Shown piece by piece: positions 1 through 8,145 of a stretch of 64,000 nucleotides of DNA. Origin of the DNA: Candidatus Krumholzibacteriota bacterium (GTDB lineage Bacteria > Krumholzibacteriota > Krumholzibacteriia > LZORAL124-64-63); assembly GCA_022711765.1 (NCBI GenBank), contig JAKLEB010000001.1, forward strand, positions 1,470,694 to 1,534,693, in the 5' to 3' direction. Each line of letters starts with the position of its first letter. Position 1 is the stretch's first letter. The translations under genes and the position numbers were made by a program. Under the pieces are notes generated by a model that worked only from the letters and a program-made list of their open reading frames with translations, did not search any database and had not been told where the DNA came from.

Positions 1-2319
1 TGGCGCCGCAGCGACGCTCCCCTCGTCTGCGATGGTTCGGCCGGATCGGCGCGCGAGGAGTGGTTCGCGTGCTACCTCCGCTGCGATCGCTGGCAGAAGG
101 CCACGCTCACGATCGACGCGCCCGAGCCGGTCCTGCTGCAGGCCTGGCTCGATGGCGGGCCGGCCACCCTGAAAGAGGTCTTCGCCGATGGCGGCGCCAA
201 GACGCGGCAGGCGGAGCTCAAGCTCGAGATCGGGACGCGGCTCCTGGTGATCCGCAGCGTCGCCCCCGCGGACCAGGCGACCGCCTGGACCCTGGCGCCC
301 GGCCTGAAGCTCGCCGCCGGCTCGCCGGCGAGCGCCCTCGCGGTGACCTGCGAGAGCCGCCGGCCCGCCGACATCCGCCTCGTGCTCGACACGCCGCGGG
401 TCCAGACCGCCACCATCTCGCCCGACGGCGCGCTGGCGGCGATCCAGCTCGCGGAGTTCCCGCCCGGGGGGAAACGTCAGACCTGGCTCGAGATCCGCCG
501 GACCAAGGACGGTTCGCTCGTCGACACCTGGCGCGGCAGCGACGCCGGGTCCGTGCAGTGGGCGCCCGCTGGCCAGCGGCTGAGCTTCACGCTCGGCGAG
601 GACAAGACGAGCGACCTCTGGCTGCGCGACCTCGAGACCGGCGAGGCCACGCGCCTGCTGCGCGGGATCGCGGACCTGCAGGGCTACCGGTGGGCGCCCG
701 ACGGCTCCTTCCTCGTCTACGAGGTCCGCGTCGAGGCCAAGCCGGACGAGCGCAAGATCAAGCGCGTCACGACGCTGGCCGACCGCCAGCCGGGGTGGCG
801 CGACCGCAGCTACCTGGTGATGGCGTCGGTCCCCGCCGGGATCTCCCGCCGGCTCACCGCGGGACCGCTCAGCCCCGGGAGCTGGTCGATCAGCCCGGAC
901 AGCCGGCGCATCCTCTTCTTCCTCGGGGACGAGGACCTTGCCGGCGGCCGGCCCTACGCGACGAGCGAGTTGTGGGAACTCGACCTCGAGACCTGCCGCG
1001 CCGAGAAGGTCCTCGCCGATCGTTGGATCGGCAACGCCGCGTACGGCCCCGATCCCCACCGGCTGCTCCTGCAGGGCTCGCCGTCTGCCTTCGACGGCCT
1101 CGGCCGCGAGGTGCCCGCGGGCGTGCAGGTCAACGACTACGGCGGCCAGGTCTACCTCTGGGATCGGCGCCAGGGCCGCGCGACGCCGCTCGGCGGCGAC
1201 CTGCGCCCGGACGTCGACTCCTGCTGGTGGTCCCTCGACGACGGACTCGTCTACGCCCTGTGCACGGACACGCAGTTCGCGAACGTCTGGCGTTGCGACC
1301 CCGCGCGGGGGGTGTGGGAGCCCGTCGAGACGGGGCTCGAGTCCACCAGCCAGTTCGACCTCGCTCGGCGCGGGCGCGCGGCCGTGGCCCGCGGCACCGG
1401 CGCCACGACGCCCAACCAGATCTTCGCGGTCGATCTGGAGCGCGGGATGGCGCGGCAGCTGCTCGCGCCCGGCGCCGACGCGTGGCGGGACGTTGCCTTC
1501 GGCGAGGTCGAGTTCTGGCAGGCGCCCCTGCCGGACGGCGAGCTGCTGGACGGCCGGATCTACTGGCCGCTGGACTACGACGAGTCCCGGACCTATCCGC
1601 TGATCGTCTACTACTACGGCGGCACCACGCCGGAGACCGTCGATTTCGGCGGCCGCTACCCCAAGAACGTCTGGGCCGGGCAGGGCTACATCGTCTACGT
1701 GCCCCAGCCGAGCGGCGCGATCGGCTACGGCCAGGAATTCGCGGCGCGCCACGTCAACGACTGGGGCGAGCGCACGGCCTGGGAAGTGATCGAGGCCACG
1801 AAGGCGTTCCTGGCCGCTCACCCCGGCGCGGAACCCGGGCGCGTGGGCTGCATCGGGGCGAGCTACGGCGGTTTCCTCACCGAGTACGTCATCACGCAGA
1901 CCGATCTCTTCGCCGCGGCGGTGAGCCACGCCGGCATCTCGTCGATCGCCAGCTACTGGGGCGAGGGGCTATGGGGATACGTCTACGGCGCGCGGGCCCT
2001 CGCGAACGCGTTCCCGTGGTCCGACCGCGACGTCTACGTGGAGCACAGCGCGCTCTTCCACGCCGACAAGATCACGACACCCCTCCTGCTCCTGCACGGC
2101 GACGACGACACCAACGTGCCCGTCGGCGAGAGCGACCAGCTCTTCACGGCGCTCAAGCTGCTGGGCCGCGACGTCGAGTACGTGCAGATCCAGGGACAGA
2201 ACCACCACATCCTGGACCACGACCAGCGCATCGTCTGGAACGACACGATCCTGGCGTTCTTCGCCCGGTGGTTGAAGGACCAGCCCCAGTGGTGGGAATC
2301 GCTGTATCCGGAGGACTGA
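1..2319 (+). CDS. S9 family (prolyl oligopeptidase/DPP-type) serine peptidase, 5' partial
   Basis: The reading frame is open from base 1, so the N-terminus lies outside the window. The visible part is about 772 residues: a long beta-rich region resembling the S9 beta-propeller, with WAPDGSF- and WSISPDS-type WD-like strands, followed by an alpha/beta hydrolase domain. The catalytic Ser sits in G-A-S-Y-G-G (Ser codon 1861-1863), the Asp in the HGDDDTN-V-P stretch near 2100-2115, and the His in GQNHHIL near 2200-2210. Family members remove dipeptides or cut short oligopeptides, usually in the periplasm or at the surface; the signal peptide cannot be checked here. The final Y-P-E-D leads to a TGA and then a strong hairpin. 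The S9 assignment is secure, the exact subfamily is not. Confidence 0.9.
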   Translation, partial: WRRSDAPLVCDGSAGSAREEWFACYLRCDRWQKATLTIDAPEPVLLQAWLDGGPATLKEVFADGGAKTRQAELKLEIGTRLLVIRSVAPADQATAWTLAPGLKLAAGSPASALAVTCESRRPADIRLVLDTPRVQTATISPDGALAAIQLAEFPPGGKRQTWLEIRRTKDGSLVDTWRGSDAGSVQWAPAGQRLSFTLGEDKTSDLWLRDLETGEATRLLRGIADLQGYRWAPDGSFLVYEVRVEAKPDERKIKRVTTLADRQPGWRDRSYLVMASVPAGISRRLTAGPLSPGSWSISPDSRRILFFLGDEDLAGGRPYATSELWELDLETCRAEKVLADRWIGNAAYGPDPHRLLLQGSPSAFDGLGREVPAGVQVNDYGGQVYLWDRRQGRATPLGGDLRPDVDSCWWSLDDGLVYALCTDTQFANVWRCDPARGVWEPVETGLESTSQFDLARRGRAAVARGTGATTPNQIFAVDLERGMARQLLAPGADAWRDVAFGEVEFWQAPLPDGELLDGRIYWPLDYDESRTYPLIVYYYGGTTPETVDFGGRYPKNVWAGQGYIVYVPQPSGAIGYGQEFAARHVNDWGERTAWEVIEATKAFLAAHPGAEPGRVGCIGASYGGFLTEYVITQTDLFAAAVSHAGISSIASYWGEGLWGYVYGARALANAFPWSDRDVYVEHSALFHADKITTPLLLLHGDDDTNVPVGESDQLFTALKLLGRDVEYVQIQGQNHHILDHDQRIVWNDTILAFFARWLKDQPQWWESLYPED

Positions 2320-2343
2320 CCGGCGCGCCGGCGACTCCCCAGG

Positions 2344-2377
2344 GCGACGGCTCGCTCCGCGAGGAGCGAGCCGTCGC
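2344..2377. terminator. Perfect 15-bp hairpin between convergent genes
   Basis: GCGACGGCTCGCTCC and GGAGCGAGCCGTCGC pair perfectly around a 4-base GCGA loop. The hairpin lies between the stop of the S9 peptidase (2319, plus strand) and the stop of the coiled-coil protein (2390, minus strand). There is no T-run on either side, so it is probably a bidirectional transcript end or 3' stabiliser rather than a classical intrinsic terminator. Confidence 0.6.
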
Positions 2378-2389
2378 GGCTGGGTCCGG

Positions 2390-3124
2390 CTAGAACGACG
2401 CCCCGATGGCCACTCCGGCGCCGGCGGCGATGAGCGTCGTGAGCCAGCCGCCGCCGACCTTGACCTGCGGCGGCTTCTCGAGCAGGGCCACGTATTTCTC
2501 GTTGAGGGACGCGTACTCCGTGTAGCAGCTGTCGTAGACGGCCTGGTAGATGCCCTCCTTCTCGCGAACCAGCGTGATCACCGAGTCCTGCAGCGCGACG
2601 ACCTGGACCTGGACCGCGTCGAGGTCGTGCAGGCGGTCGCGCTGGGCGCGGTAGGAATCGGCGTTCTGGGCGTCGAGAATGAACGTCTCGAAGAACCACA
2701 GCGGCGCGCCGAGATACTCGAGCGTGACGTCGTTCTCGCGGTCCGCGACCTCCGTGCGACGCCAGAGGTCGCCGCCGACCTCCGGGAACGTCTCCTCGAG
2801 GCGGGCGAGCAGTTCGGCCGGCGTGCGCAGGAGCCTGACCTCGAGTTGCGCCGCGGCGCGCGAGGACTCGAGCGCCGCGACCTCGTCGCGCAGCGCCTGG
2901 GCCTGGATCTGCAGCGTGTCGACCTTGACCTCGAGCAGGCGCTGCAGGGAATCGCGACGCGCGACCTCCATCTGCAGCATCTCGCGCTGGGCCTCCAGCC
3001 GGGCGGCGGCCAGCTTGGCGCGCAGGATCTCCTGGTGGTCGATGAACCGGGACGTCACGAACCCGATCCCCAGGCACACGAGCACGACGATCACGCCGAC
3101 CACGAGGACTGGCTTCTTATCCAC
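2390..3124 (-). CDS. Membrane-anchored coiled-coil protein, spanin/holin-like arrangement, unknown function
   Basis: The protein has 244 residues. Residues about 5-25 form one hydrophobic N-terminal helix (VLVVGVIVVLVCLGIGF). Residues about 30-105 are rich in Glu, Arg, Leu and Ala with heptad spacing, so a long coiled coil is likely. The last 18 residues are a Gly/Ala-rich hydrophobic tail that could be a second membrane segment. The start is GTG, and its first eight bases overlap the end of the amidase gene (3117-3124), so the two are translationally coupled. I do not recognise a family. A membrane anchor plus coiled coil, coupled to an amidase without a signal peptide, resembles an endolysin/spanin pair, but that is inference from layout only. 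Confidence 0.75.
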   Translation of the reverse strand: MDKKPVLVVGVIVVLVCLGIGFVTSRFIDHQEILRAKLAAARLEAQREMLQMEVARRDSLQRLLEVKVDTLQIQAQALRDEVAALESSRAAAQLEVRLLRTPAELLARLEETFPEVGGDLWRRTEVADRENDVTLEYLGAPLWFFETFILDAQNADSYRAQRDRLHDLDAVQVQVVALQDSVITLVREKEGIYQAVYDSCYTEYASLNEKYVALLEKPPQVKVGGGWLTTLIAAGAGVAIGASF

Positions 3125-4115
3125 CCCGCACCTCCAGCTCGGTGTCCGTGACCCGGGCGAACCGCAACGCGCGCGCGAGGCGGCCGACGAGGTCGGCCCG
3201 CCCGCGCACGAACGTGTAGCGGACGCGGTGGCCGCCGGGCACGGCGTCGTGAAGGCGGATGTACGTGCTGCGGGCGTCGCGCTCGAGCTCCATGATCAGG
3301 CACTTGACGAGGCTGCCCGCCGCCGGCTTCAGCTTGTTCAGCTCCGTTACGTTGTCCGCGAAGAGCTGCGCGGTCTCGTCCAGCGGGGTGGGGCGATCGT
3401 CCGGTATTCCGGCCGCCACGGCCGCCACGGCCGGCGCGGCCGCGGGCGGCGCGCCGCCGCCGTTCACCGCGACGATCCCGATCTCGCGGGTGAGCCGTTC
3501 CCAGAGCTCGGGATCGGGCGCGGGATCGGTCTTGTCCGCGCGGACCATCGCGTGACCGATGACGCCGGTGAAGCGCTCGAGCTGTTCGCCGTGGAAGTCC
3601 AGCGGGCGGTCCGGGCGCCGGCGCGGAATGCCGAACCGGCCGAGCAGGTCGTCCACGAGCGCGACCAGGGAGTCGAGCTGGGCCTTCTCGTAGCGGTCGA
3701 AGTAGCGATAGCCGCGATAGGGATGGCCGTGATCGAAGGCATCGGCGCGGCTCTTCTCGCAGCGCGGCGAGATGCGTTCGAAACAGTAGAGCTTGCCGTC
3801 CCGCTCGATCAGACCGCCCTCGCTCGCGAGCTCGATGCCGATGAACCGGCGCTCGAAGGCGATCTTGCGGGCGGAGGACCACTTGAGGCCGAACTGCCAG
3901 GCCCAGGCCTCGGGGGGGAACACCTCGTGGATCCTGCCGTCGCGCTCGATGAGGTAGGCGGTGCCGATCTGCTCGCCGTCGCGCAGCCACCAGTCGAAGG
4001 TCGAGCGCGCGCTGCCGCCCACCGTGTGGTGGATGGCGATTCCGGTCTTCGGTCCGGAGGGTGGCAGGTACTGGTCGGGCGGTAGGCGAAGCGAGCGGTC
4101 GATGGAAAGAGGCAT
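3117..4115 (-). CDS. N-acetylmuramoyl-L-alanine amidase (Amidase_2/PGRP fold), no signal peptide
   Basis: The enzyme should hydrolyse the bond between N-acetylmuramic acid and L-alanine in peptidoglycan. The protein has 332 residues. Residues about 20-215 hold the zinc site: His29/His30 in I-H-H-T, His188 in I-G-H-A-M and Asp197 in K-T-D-P, with the conserved Glu95 in I-G-I-E-L. A Pro/Ala-rich linker (about 220-240) leads to an unassigned C-terminal domain. I chose the ATG at 4115 because AAGGAG lies six bases upstream; a GTG at 4133 in the same frame lacks such a site. No signal peptide is visible, so export would need a holin-like route or cell lysis. The downstream gene overlaps by eight bases. 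Confidence 0.85.
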   Translation of the reverse strand: MPLSIDRSLRLPPDQYLPPSGPKTGIAIHHTVGGSARSTFDWWLRDGEQIGTAYLIERDGRIHEVFPPEAWAWQFGLKWSSARKIAFERRFIGIELASEGGLIERDGKLYCFERISPRCEKSRADAFDHGHPYRGYRYFDRYEKAQLDSLVALVDDLLGRFGIPRRRPDRPLDFHGEQLERFTGVIGHAMVRADKTDPAPDPELWERLTREIGIVAVNGGGAPPAAAPAVAAVAAGIPDDRPTPLDETAQLFADNVTELNKLKPAAGSLVKCLIMELERDARSTYIRLHDAVPGGHRVRYTFVRGRADLVGRLARALRFARVTDTELEVRGG

Positions 4116-4140
4116 GCCGTTCTCCTTGCACACGGGGCGA

Positions 4141-4171
4141 GATAAAGGAGATAGAACTAATCTACTTTATC
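4141..4171. repeat. AT-rich 12+7+12 palindrome upstream of the amidase gene
   Basis: GATAAAGGAGAT (4141-4152) and ATCTACTTTATC (4160-4171) are inverted copies matching at 11 of 12 positions, around a 7-base centre AGAACTA. The element is 26-56 bases upstream of the amidase start codon at 4115, in an AT-rich patch within otherwise GC-rich DNA. No T-run follows on the minus strand, so an operator or attenuator hairpin is more likely than a terminator. Confidence 0.6.
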
Positions 4172-4273
4172 ACGAAGTGCAGGAAACGGCTACCCGCTGC
4201 TCTCGCGCCAGAGCAACGCGGCCAGAGCCGAGCTTTCGGTGAATCGGCCGGCGCAGTCGGCCCGACCCGCAAC

Positions 4274-4603
4274 CTACGACGACTTGCCCTTGTCCAGCTC
4301 GCGCTTGTAGGCGTCCTTGCCCTCGGCCACCGCGCTGCGCAGGGCGTCGATCTGGTCCTTCGCGCCGCCGGCGACGCCCGAGACAGTGTTGCGGGCCTTG
4401 TCCGCCAGGTTGCGCGCGCGCTCCTCGGCTTCGTCCGCCTTGAGGTCGACCCAGTCCTTCATGCGACCGGCCTGGCTGGCGGCGCCTTCGCGGATCTTGC
4501 GGCGCGTCTCGCTCCCCTTGTCCGGAGCCACGAGCAGGGCCACGACCCCGCCGGTGACCACGCCCAACAGGAACGCCAGCGCCGTGTTCGTCGCTTTGCT
4601 CAT
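4274..4603 (-). CDS. YtxH/GvpP-like small membrane-associated protein
   Basis: This is a 109-residue protein with one N-terminal transmembrane helix (LAFLLGVVTGGVVALLVAP, about residues 9-27), followed by the K-G-S-E-T-R-R-K-I-R-E-G segment typical of the YtxH family. The rest is an Ala/Lys/Glu-rich amphipathic helical tail. The ATG is preceded by AAGGAAGG at 8-base spacing. YtxH-like proteins are linked to envelope stress in many bacteria but have no defined activity. It lies upstream of the amidase with a 158-bp gap that contains a palindrome, so co-transcription with the amidase is uncertain. Confidence 0.8.
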   Translation of the reverse strand: MSKATNTALAFLLGVVTGGVVALLVAPDKGSETRRKIREGAASQAGRMKDWVDLKADEAEERARNLADKARNTVSGVAGGAKDQIDALRSAVAEGKDAYKRELDKGKSS

Positions 4604-4669
4604 CGTGAGAACCTTCCTTGAAACTGGTGTCCCGGCGGCAGGATCGCTGGCGCGGCTGCCGCTGGCTCG

Positions 4670-5086
4670 CTAGGCGTCACGCTTCCGCAGCACGTTCCAG
4701 GCCGCCAGGCCGGTCTTCACGCCGACCAGCGCGGCTTCGACCTGGCGGATGTGTCCGCTGATGTCCCGGATCGCTTCGATCCCCGGCGACACCGCGCGCT
4801 GGCACGCCACCACGACCTCGTGGACCGTTCCGACGATCAGGTCCGCGCCGTCGGCGACGTTCTGCAACGAGCGCGACACGACCTGGAATTCCCCGAGTCC
4901 CGCCTCCGCGCGATCCAGGACCCGCTCGAGACGCGGGAACAATTCCGATCTCAGGGTGGCGGCGACACCTTCCACCGCGGCCGCCGTCCTGGTCAGCTGT
5001 CGGGCCAGCTTGACGAAGCAGATCGCGGCGATCACAATGGCGACAGTGACGATCAACAGCAGAATCGAGGCCACAGTTCCATTCAT
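4670..5086 (-). CDS. DUF948-like membrane protein
   Basis: The protein has 138 residues. It begins with one strong transmembrane helix (residues about 7-27, ILLLIVTVAIVIAAICFVKLA) followed by long amphipathic helices with repeated Val/Leu/Ala heptads. This is the layout of DUF948 proteins, often found beside YtxH genes, as here with the YtxH-like gene 66 bp downstream. The function is unknown; a general-stress or envelope role is the usual guess. The ribosome-binding site is weak. It is transcribed divergently from the membrane protein that starts at 5171. Confidence 0.7.
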   Translation of the reverse strand: MNGTVASILLLIVTVAIVIAAICFVKLARQLTRTAAAVEGVAATLRSELFPRLERVLDRAEAGLGEFQVVSRSLQNVADGADLIVGTVHEVVVACQRAVSPGIEAIRDISGHIRQVEAALVGVKTGLAAWNVLRKRDA

Positions 5087-5170
5087 GTCCTGATACCGTT
5101 CCTGGCTGGGCTTGGCGGTCGATTGCGAGCATTATTCGCCTTTTACGGCGCAGAAGTCAACCCTCGGACC

Positions 5171-5872
5171 ATGGAGTCTGGACCGGAAGGTAGACCTGTC
5201 GTGGGACCCGCAGTCATCGCCTTGGTCGTCCTCGCGCTGATATTCGTCGCGGTGCTGGCTTACCGGCACGACCGCAAGCGCCGCCGCCTGCTGAGCGCCT
5301 GGGCGCACGCCAGGGGATTCCGGCTCTACGAGACGAGCCAGCGCGGCTGGGACGAGCGGTACCCGGGGCTCTCGCTGTTCGGCCGGGGTCGCTCCCGGCA
5401 TACCGCCCGCCACCTCGAGGGAGAGGTGGACGGCCGGCGTGTCCGCTGCCTGGACTATCGCTTCACGACCGGGTCGGGCAAGAACAGACGGAATCACCGG
5501 TTCGGCGTGGTGGTCCTGGACGCGGGCACGCCCGTCATCCCCCTGTGCATCCGGTCCGAGCACATCTTCGACAAGATGGGCGAATTCTTCGGCCACGACG
5601 ACCTCGATTTCGAGTCGGCTGAATTCAGCCGGCGATTCCACGTGTCGTCGGCCGACCGCCGGTGGGCCTACGACGTCATCCACCAGCGGACGATGGACTA
5701 CCTGCTCGGCGCGCCGCCGGGGACCGTCGAGTTCGGTTTCGCCGAGGTCGCGGTCTACCGCCGAGGCGCTCTGGCGGGGCACGACTGCCAGGACATGCTC
5801 CAGATGGCCCGCCGGATGCTCGATCTCGTGCCGCCGGACGTGCTGGCCCAGATCAAGGGAGAACCGCATTGA
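5171..5872 (+). CDS. Single-pass membrane protein of unknown function
   Basis: The product has about 233 residues if it starts at ATG 5171, or 223 if it starts at GTG 5201, which has a GGAAGG sequence upstream; neither start is decisive. A transmembrane helix (VIALVVLALIFVAVLAY) is followed by a basic stop-transfer segment (H-D-R-K-R-R-R) and a cytoplasmic globular domain of about 190 residues with alternating beta strands. I do not recognise the domain. Its stop overlaps the TTG start of the next gene (TTGA, 5869-5872), so the pair is coupled and the protein may work with LemA at the inner membrane. Confidence 0.7.
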   Translation: MESGPEGRPVVGPAVIALVVLALIFVAVLAYRHDRKRRRLLSAWAHARGFRLYETSQRGWDERYPGLSLFGRGRSRHTARHLEGEVDGRRVRCLDYRFTTGSGKNRRNHRFGVVVLDAGTPVIPLCIRSEHIFDKMGEFFGHDDLDFESAEFSRRFHVSSADRRWAYDVIHQRTMDYLLGAPPGTVEFGFAEVAVYRRGALAGHDCQDMLQMARRMLDLVPPDVLAQIKGEPH

Positions 5873-6432
5873 CCCTCCTTCTCATCGCCGCCGGAGCCGT
5901 CGCGATCCTCGTCCTGTGGGCCGTCCTGACCTACAACGGCCTCGTGCGGGTCCGGCAGCACGTCCGGGAATCGTGGGCGGACATCGACACGGAGCTGAAA
6001 CGTCGCTACGACCTCGTCCCGAACCTCGTCAAGACCGTTCAGGCATACGCGACGCACGAGCGGGAGCTGTTCCAGCGCGTCGGCGAGGCCCGGGCCCGGG
6101 CGGTTGCCTCGACGGGGAGTCCCGGCAGCCAGGCCGCGGACGAACGGCCGCTGGTCGAGGCCGTGCGCCAGCTCCTCGCCGTCGCCGAGGGCTATCCCGA
6201 GCTCAAGGCCAGCGAGAACTACCTGGCCCTGCAGCGCGAGCTCGCGGCGACGGAGGACCGCATCCAGCGTGCCCGCCGCTACTTCAACGCCAACGTCCGC
6301 GACCTCAACACGCGGGTGGAGATCTTCCCGTCGAATCTCATCGCGGGTCTGTTCGGGTTCGGGCGGGAGGACTTCTTCGAGGTCGATTCCTCCGTGATCC
6401 GGCAGGTCACGGACGTCACCTTCGGGGGTTGA
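5869..6432 (+). CDS. lemA: LemA family protein
   Basis: The protein has 187 residues, the usual LemA length. The N-terminus is a membrane helix (LLLIAAGAVAILVLWAVLTY) followed by the family hallmark Y-N-G-L-V-R, an E-S-W-A-D-I-D-T-E-L-K-R-R-Y-D-L-V-P-N-L segment, a Y-P-E-L-K-A motif, and the terminal helix with A-R-R-Y-F-N-A-N-V-R-D-L-N. The start is an unusual TTG at 5869 with AGGGAG upstream, inside the stop of the previous gene. LemA proteins are membrane-anchored helical bundles of unclear role, often linked to envelope proteases. No HtpX- or TPM-type partner is adjacent here. Confidence 0.93.
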   Translation: MTLLLIAAGAVAILVLWAVLTYNGLVRVRQHVRESWADIDTELKRRYDLVPNLVKTVQAYATHERELFQRVGEARARAVASTGSPGSQAADERPLVEAVRQLLAVAEGYPELKASENYLALQRELAATEDRIQRARRYFNANVRDLNTRVEIFPSNLIAGLFGFGREDFFEVDSSVIRQVTDVTFGG

Positions 6433-6542
6433 GCCGACGCGATCGCCGGGGCAGCTCGCGACCTCGCAACCAGCTCGCCCCCGCGCGCTGATTCGGCAAT
6501 CCAGTTCGGGACGGCCGTCACTGTGCGCCCTGTACGCCGCGG

Positions 6543-7094
6543 TCAGCGAAACAGCGTCATGATGCGGCTGAACGAGGCCGCCGCCGCCGGCACCGAGTCG
6601 TCGTAGTGGACCTTCAGCCGCCACTGGTTCAACGTGCCGACGAAGCCATTGGAATAGTCGCGGCAATCGAGGACCCAATCTCCCTCAGTGTATTCGCCGA
6701 CGTACAGGTCGAGATCATCATGCGGCGTGAAATCGACCGGGAACCAGCCGATGATGTCGGTCTCCGGAATGCCGCCTTCCCCGATCCACGCGATCCCGAG
6801 GGTCGTGCCGGCAGGCGACGTCAGCCGGACGATCAGGTCGCTGGTCCAGTTCGCCATGGTGATGTCGAGGTAGACCTCGATGCCCTCGACCACGGAGCGG
6901 ATCGGCACGTTGATCGTGTCGAGGAGCGCCGGACCCGAGCCGCCTCCGGCCGGGCCGTCGGGAATCACCTGGCCGACGATGCTCGTGTAGGTCGCGGAGG
7001 TGATGACCCGGAATCCATCCGTCCCGGCCGTTGCAGGACCGCCGGCAATGGCGAGGCCGGCGACAAGAAACGACAACGCAATCAGAGTTTTCAT
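6543..7094 (-). CDS. Secreted protein with proprotein-convertase P-domain and LFR-type C-terminal tail
   Basis: The precursor has 183 residues, with a signal peptide (MKTLIALSFLVAGLAIAGG, cleavage near residue 23) and a single P/Homo-B-like beta domain. Diagnostic features are I-P-D-G-P, the D-L-I-V-R-L-T-S-P-A-G-T core, G-W-F-P-V-D-F and the terminal G-T-L-N-Q-W-R-L. P-domains are usually attached to subtilases or zinc peptidases; here it stands alone. The protein ends S-R-I-M-T-L-F-R, related to the tails of the proteins at 8146-8922 and 60265-61212. The ATG at 7094 has AAGGA upstream; the in-frame start further upstream would place residues ahead of a clear signal peptide. Confidence 0.85.
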   Translation of the reverse strand: MKTLIALSFLVAGLAIAGGPATAGTDGFRVITSATYTSIVGQVIPDGPAGGGSGPALLDTINVPIRSVVEGIEVYLDITMANWTSDLIVRLTSPAGTTLGIAWIGEGGIPETDIIGWFPVDFTPHDDLDLYVGEYTEGDWVLDCRDYSNGFVGTLNQWRLKVHYDDSVPAAAASFSRIMTLFR

Positions 7095-7258
7095 GGCAGA
7101 CGTCCTTATGCTAGGCAGACCATCTTGACGTTGGACGCAGTATTTTTGCACCGGCAATCCACGTATTGATTATATATCATTCATTTGAAAATCTATATCT
7201 AATTGTCGATTGCGCGGCAAGATCCAAGTTCGCGTCTCGCAGCGAGCGCCCGCCTCGC

Positions 7259-7924
7259 TCACGGGCAGGTGACGCCGAGCACCGCGATGCAGATCACGAT
7301 ATCAGAGAGGTTCACGATGCCATCGTAGTTGAAGTCCGATCGGTAGTTGGGCGTCCCCATGTCCGCTGCGAAATTGGCGATGTCCGAGAGGTTGATGGCG
7401 CCGTCGCCATTGTTGTCGAAGCTGTTCATCAGGACGGGCAAGAGGCCCGGGATCGCCGCGAACTGCCCGTTCGCCTCCCGAACCCAGACCTGCGAGCCGG
7501 TCGCCTCGATTCCGCCGCCGTGGTAGGCCTGGGTGAACGTGGTCACGCCGGCGGCGTCCGTGTCGGCGTCGGCGCAGTTCGGCCCGTGGAACGGCGGCGG
7601 GTAGAAGGTGTCGGGACACCAGTTGATCCCCGGTTGCGCCTGGGCGATCCGCACGTCGCGGTTGGTCAACCCGGCGACGGGCTGGCTGTTGGCGTCGCGC
7701 ACGATCACGGTGATGGACGCCTGGGTGATTGCTCCCCCCGGCCCCCGGCAGGCGCTCAGGGGCGTGCCGGCGCCGTTGGGCACCAAGTACATCGAGACGA
7801 GCGGGTGCGGGCTATTGAACTGGACCGTGCAGTTGGCCGCCACGGGCTGTGCCGGGGAGTCGATCGCGACGAGCAGCGCCGGCAGCACGGTCACCGAGAT
7901 GGCGAGGCGGAACGACGATGACAT
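7259..7924 (-). CDS. Secreted protein with C-terminal dockerin-like EF-hand pair
   Basis: The precursor has 221 residues and an N-terminal signal peptide. The middle (about residues 60-150) looks like an Ig-like beta domain containing the D-T-D-A-A-G-V-T-T-F segment common in such repeats, with scattered cysteines. The last 55 residues carry two calcium-loop repeats, D-N-N-G-D-G-A-I-N-L-S-D-I and D-F-N-Y-D-G-I-V-N-L-S-D-I, about 22 residues apart, which is the dockerin type I pattern. No cohesin is seen nearby, so the module may serve for surface attachment. The start at 7924 is preceded by GGAGG. It has neither a FlgD module nor an LFR tail. Confidence 0.8.
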   Translation of the reverse strand: MSSSFRLAISVTVLPALLVAIDSPAQPVAANCTVQFNSPHPLVSMYLVPNGAGTPLSACRGPGGAITQASITVIVRDANSQPVAGLTNRDVRIAQAQPGINWCPDTFYPPPFHGPNCADADTDAAGVTTFTQAYHGGGIEATGSQVWVREANGQFAAIPGLLPVLMNSFDNNGDGAINLSDIANFAADMGTPNYRSDFNYDGIVNLSDIVICIAVLGVTCP

Positions 7925-8093
7925 GAGTGGACCTCCGCGGTCGGGATCGCGTGGATTGCGAGCGTTCGACTATATAAGAGATATTTAATCGCTTTTCAGA
8001 TCCTACCGGCACGCTCCCGCTCCGTCAATAGGGATTGACCTCAACCCGCCGCCAGCTCGCCCGCTCTCCCTCCGGGCCGCACCGAACATGCCG

Positions 8094-8123
8094 AGGGCCG
8101 CCTCCCGCGCGGAAGGCGGCCCT
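8094..8123. terminator. 10-bp perfect GC hairpin downstream of the secreted protein gene at 8146-8922
   Basis: AGGGCCGCCT (8094-8103) and AGGCGGCCCT (8114-8123) pair perfectly around a 10-base loop, 23 bases past the stop codon of the minus-strand gene ending at 8146. There is no T-run, so termination strength is uncertain. Confidence 0.5.
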
Positions 8124-8145
8124 GCGACTCGGATCAGGATGGAAT

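Noticed and set aside
3117..4115. A prophage remnant around the amidase
   Set aside because: There are no capsid, tail, terminase, integrase or att-like repeats in the neighbourhood, and the flanking genes are ordinary envelope genes.
7259..7924. A cellulosome component, from the dockerin-like repeats
   Set aside because: No cohesin or scaffoldin is visible, and isolated dockerin-like ends are common in proteins of non-cellulosomal bacteria.
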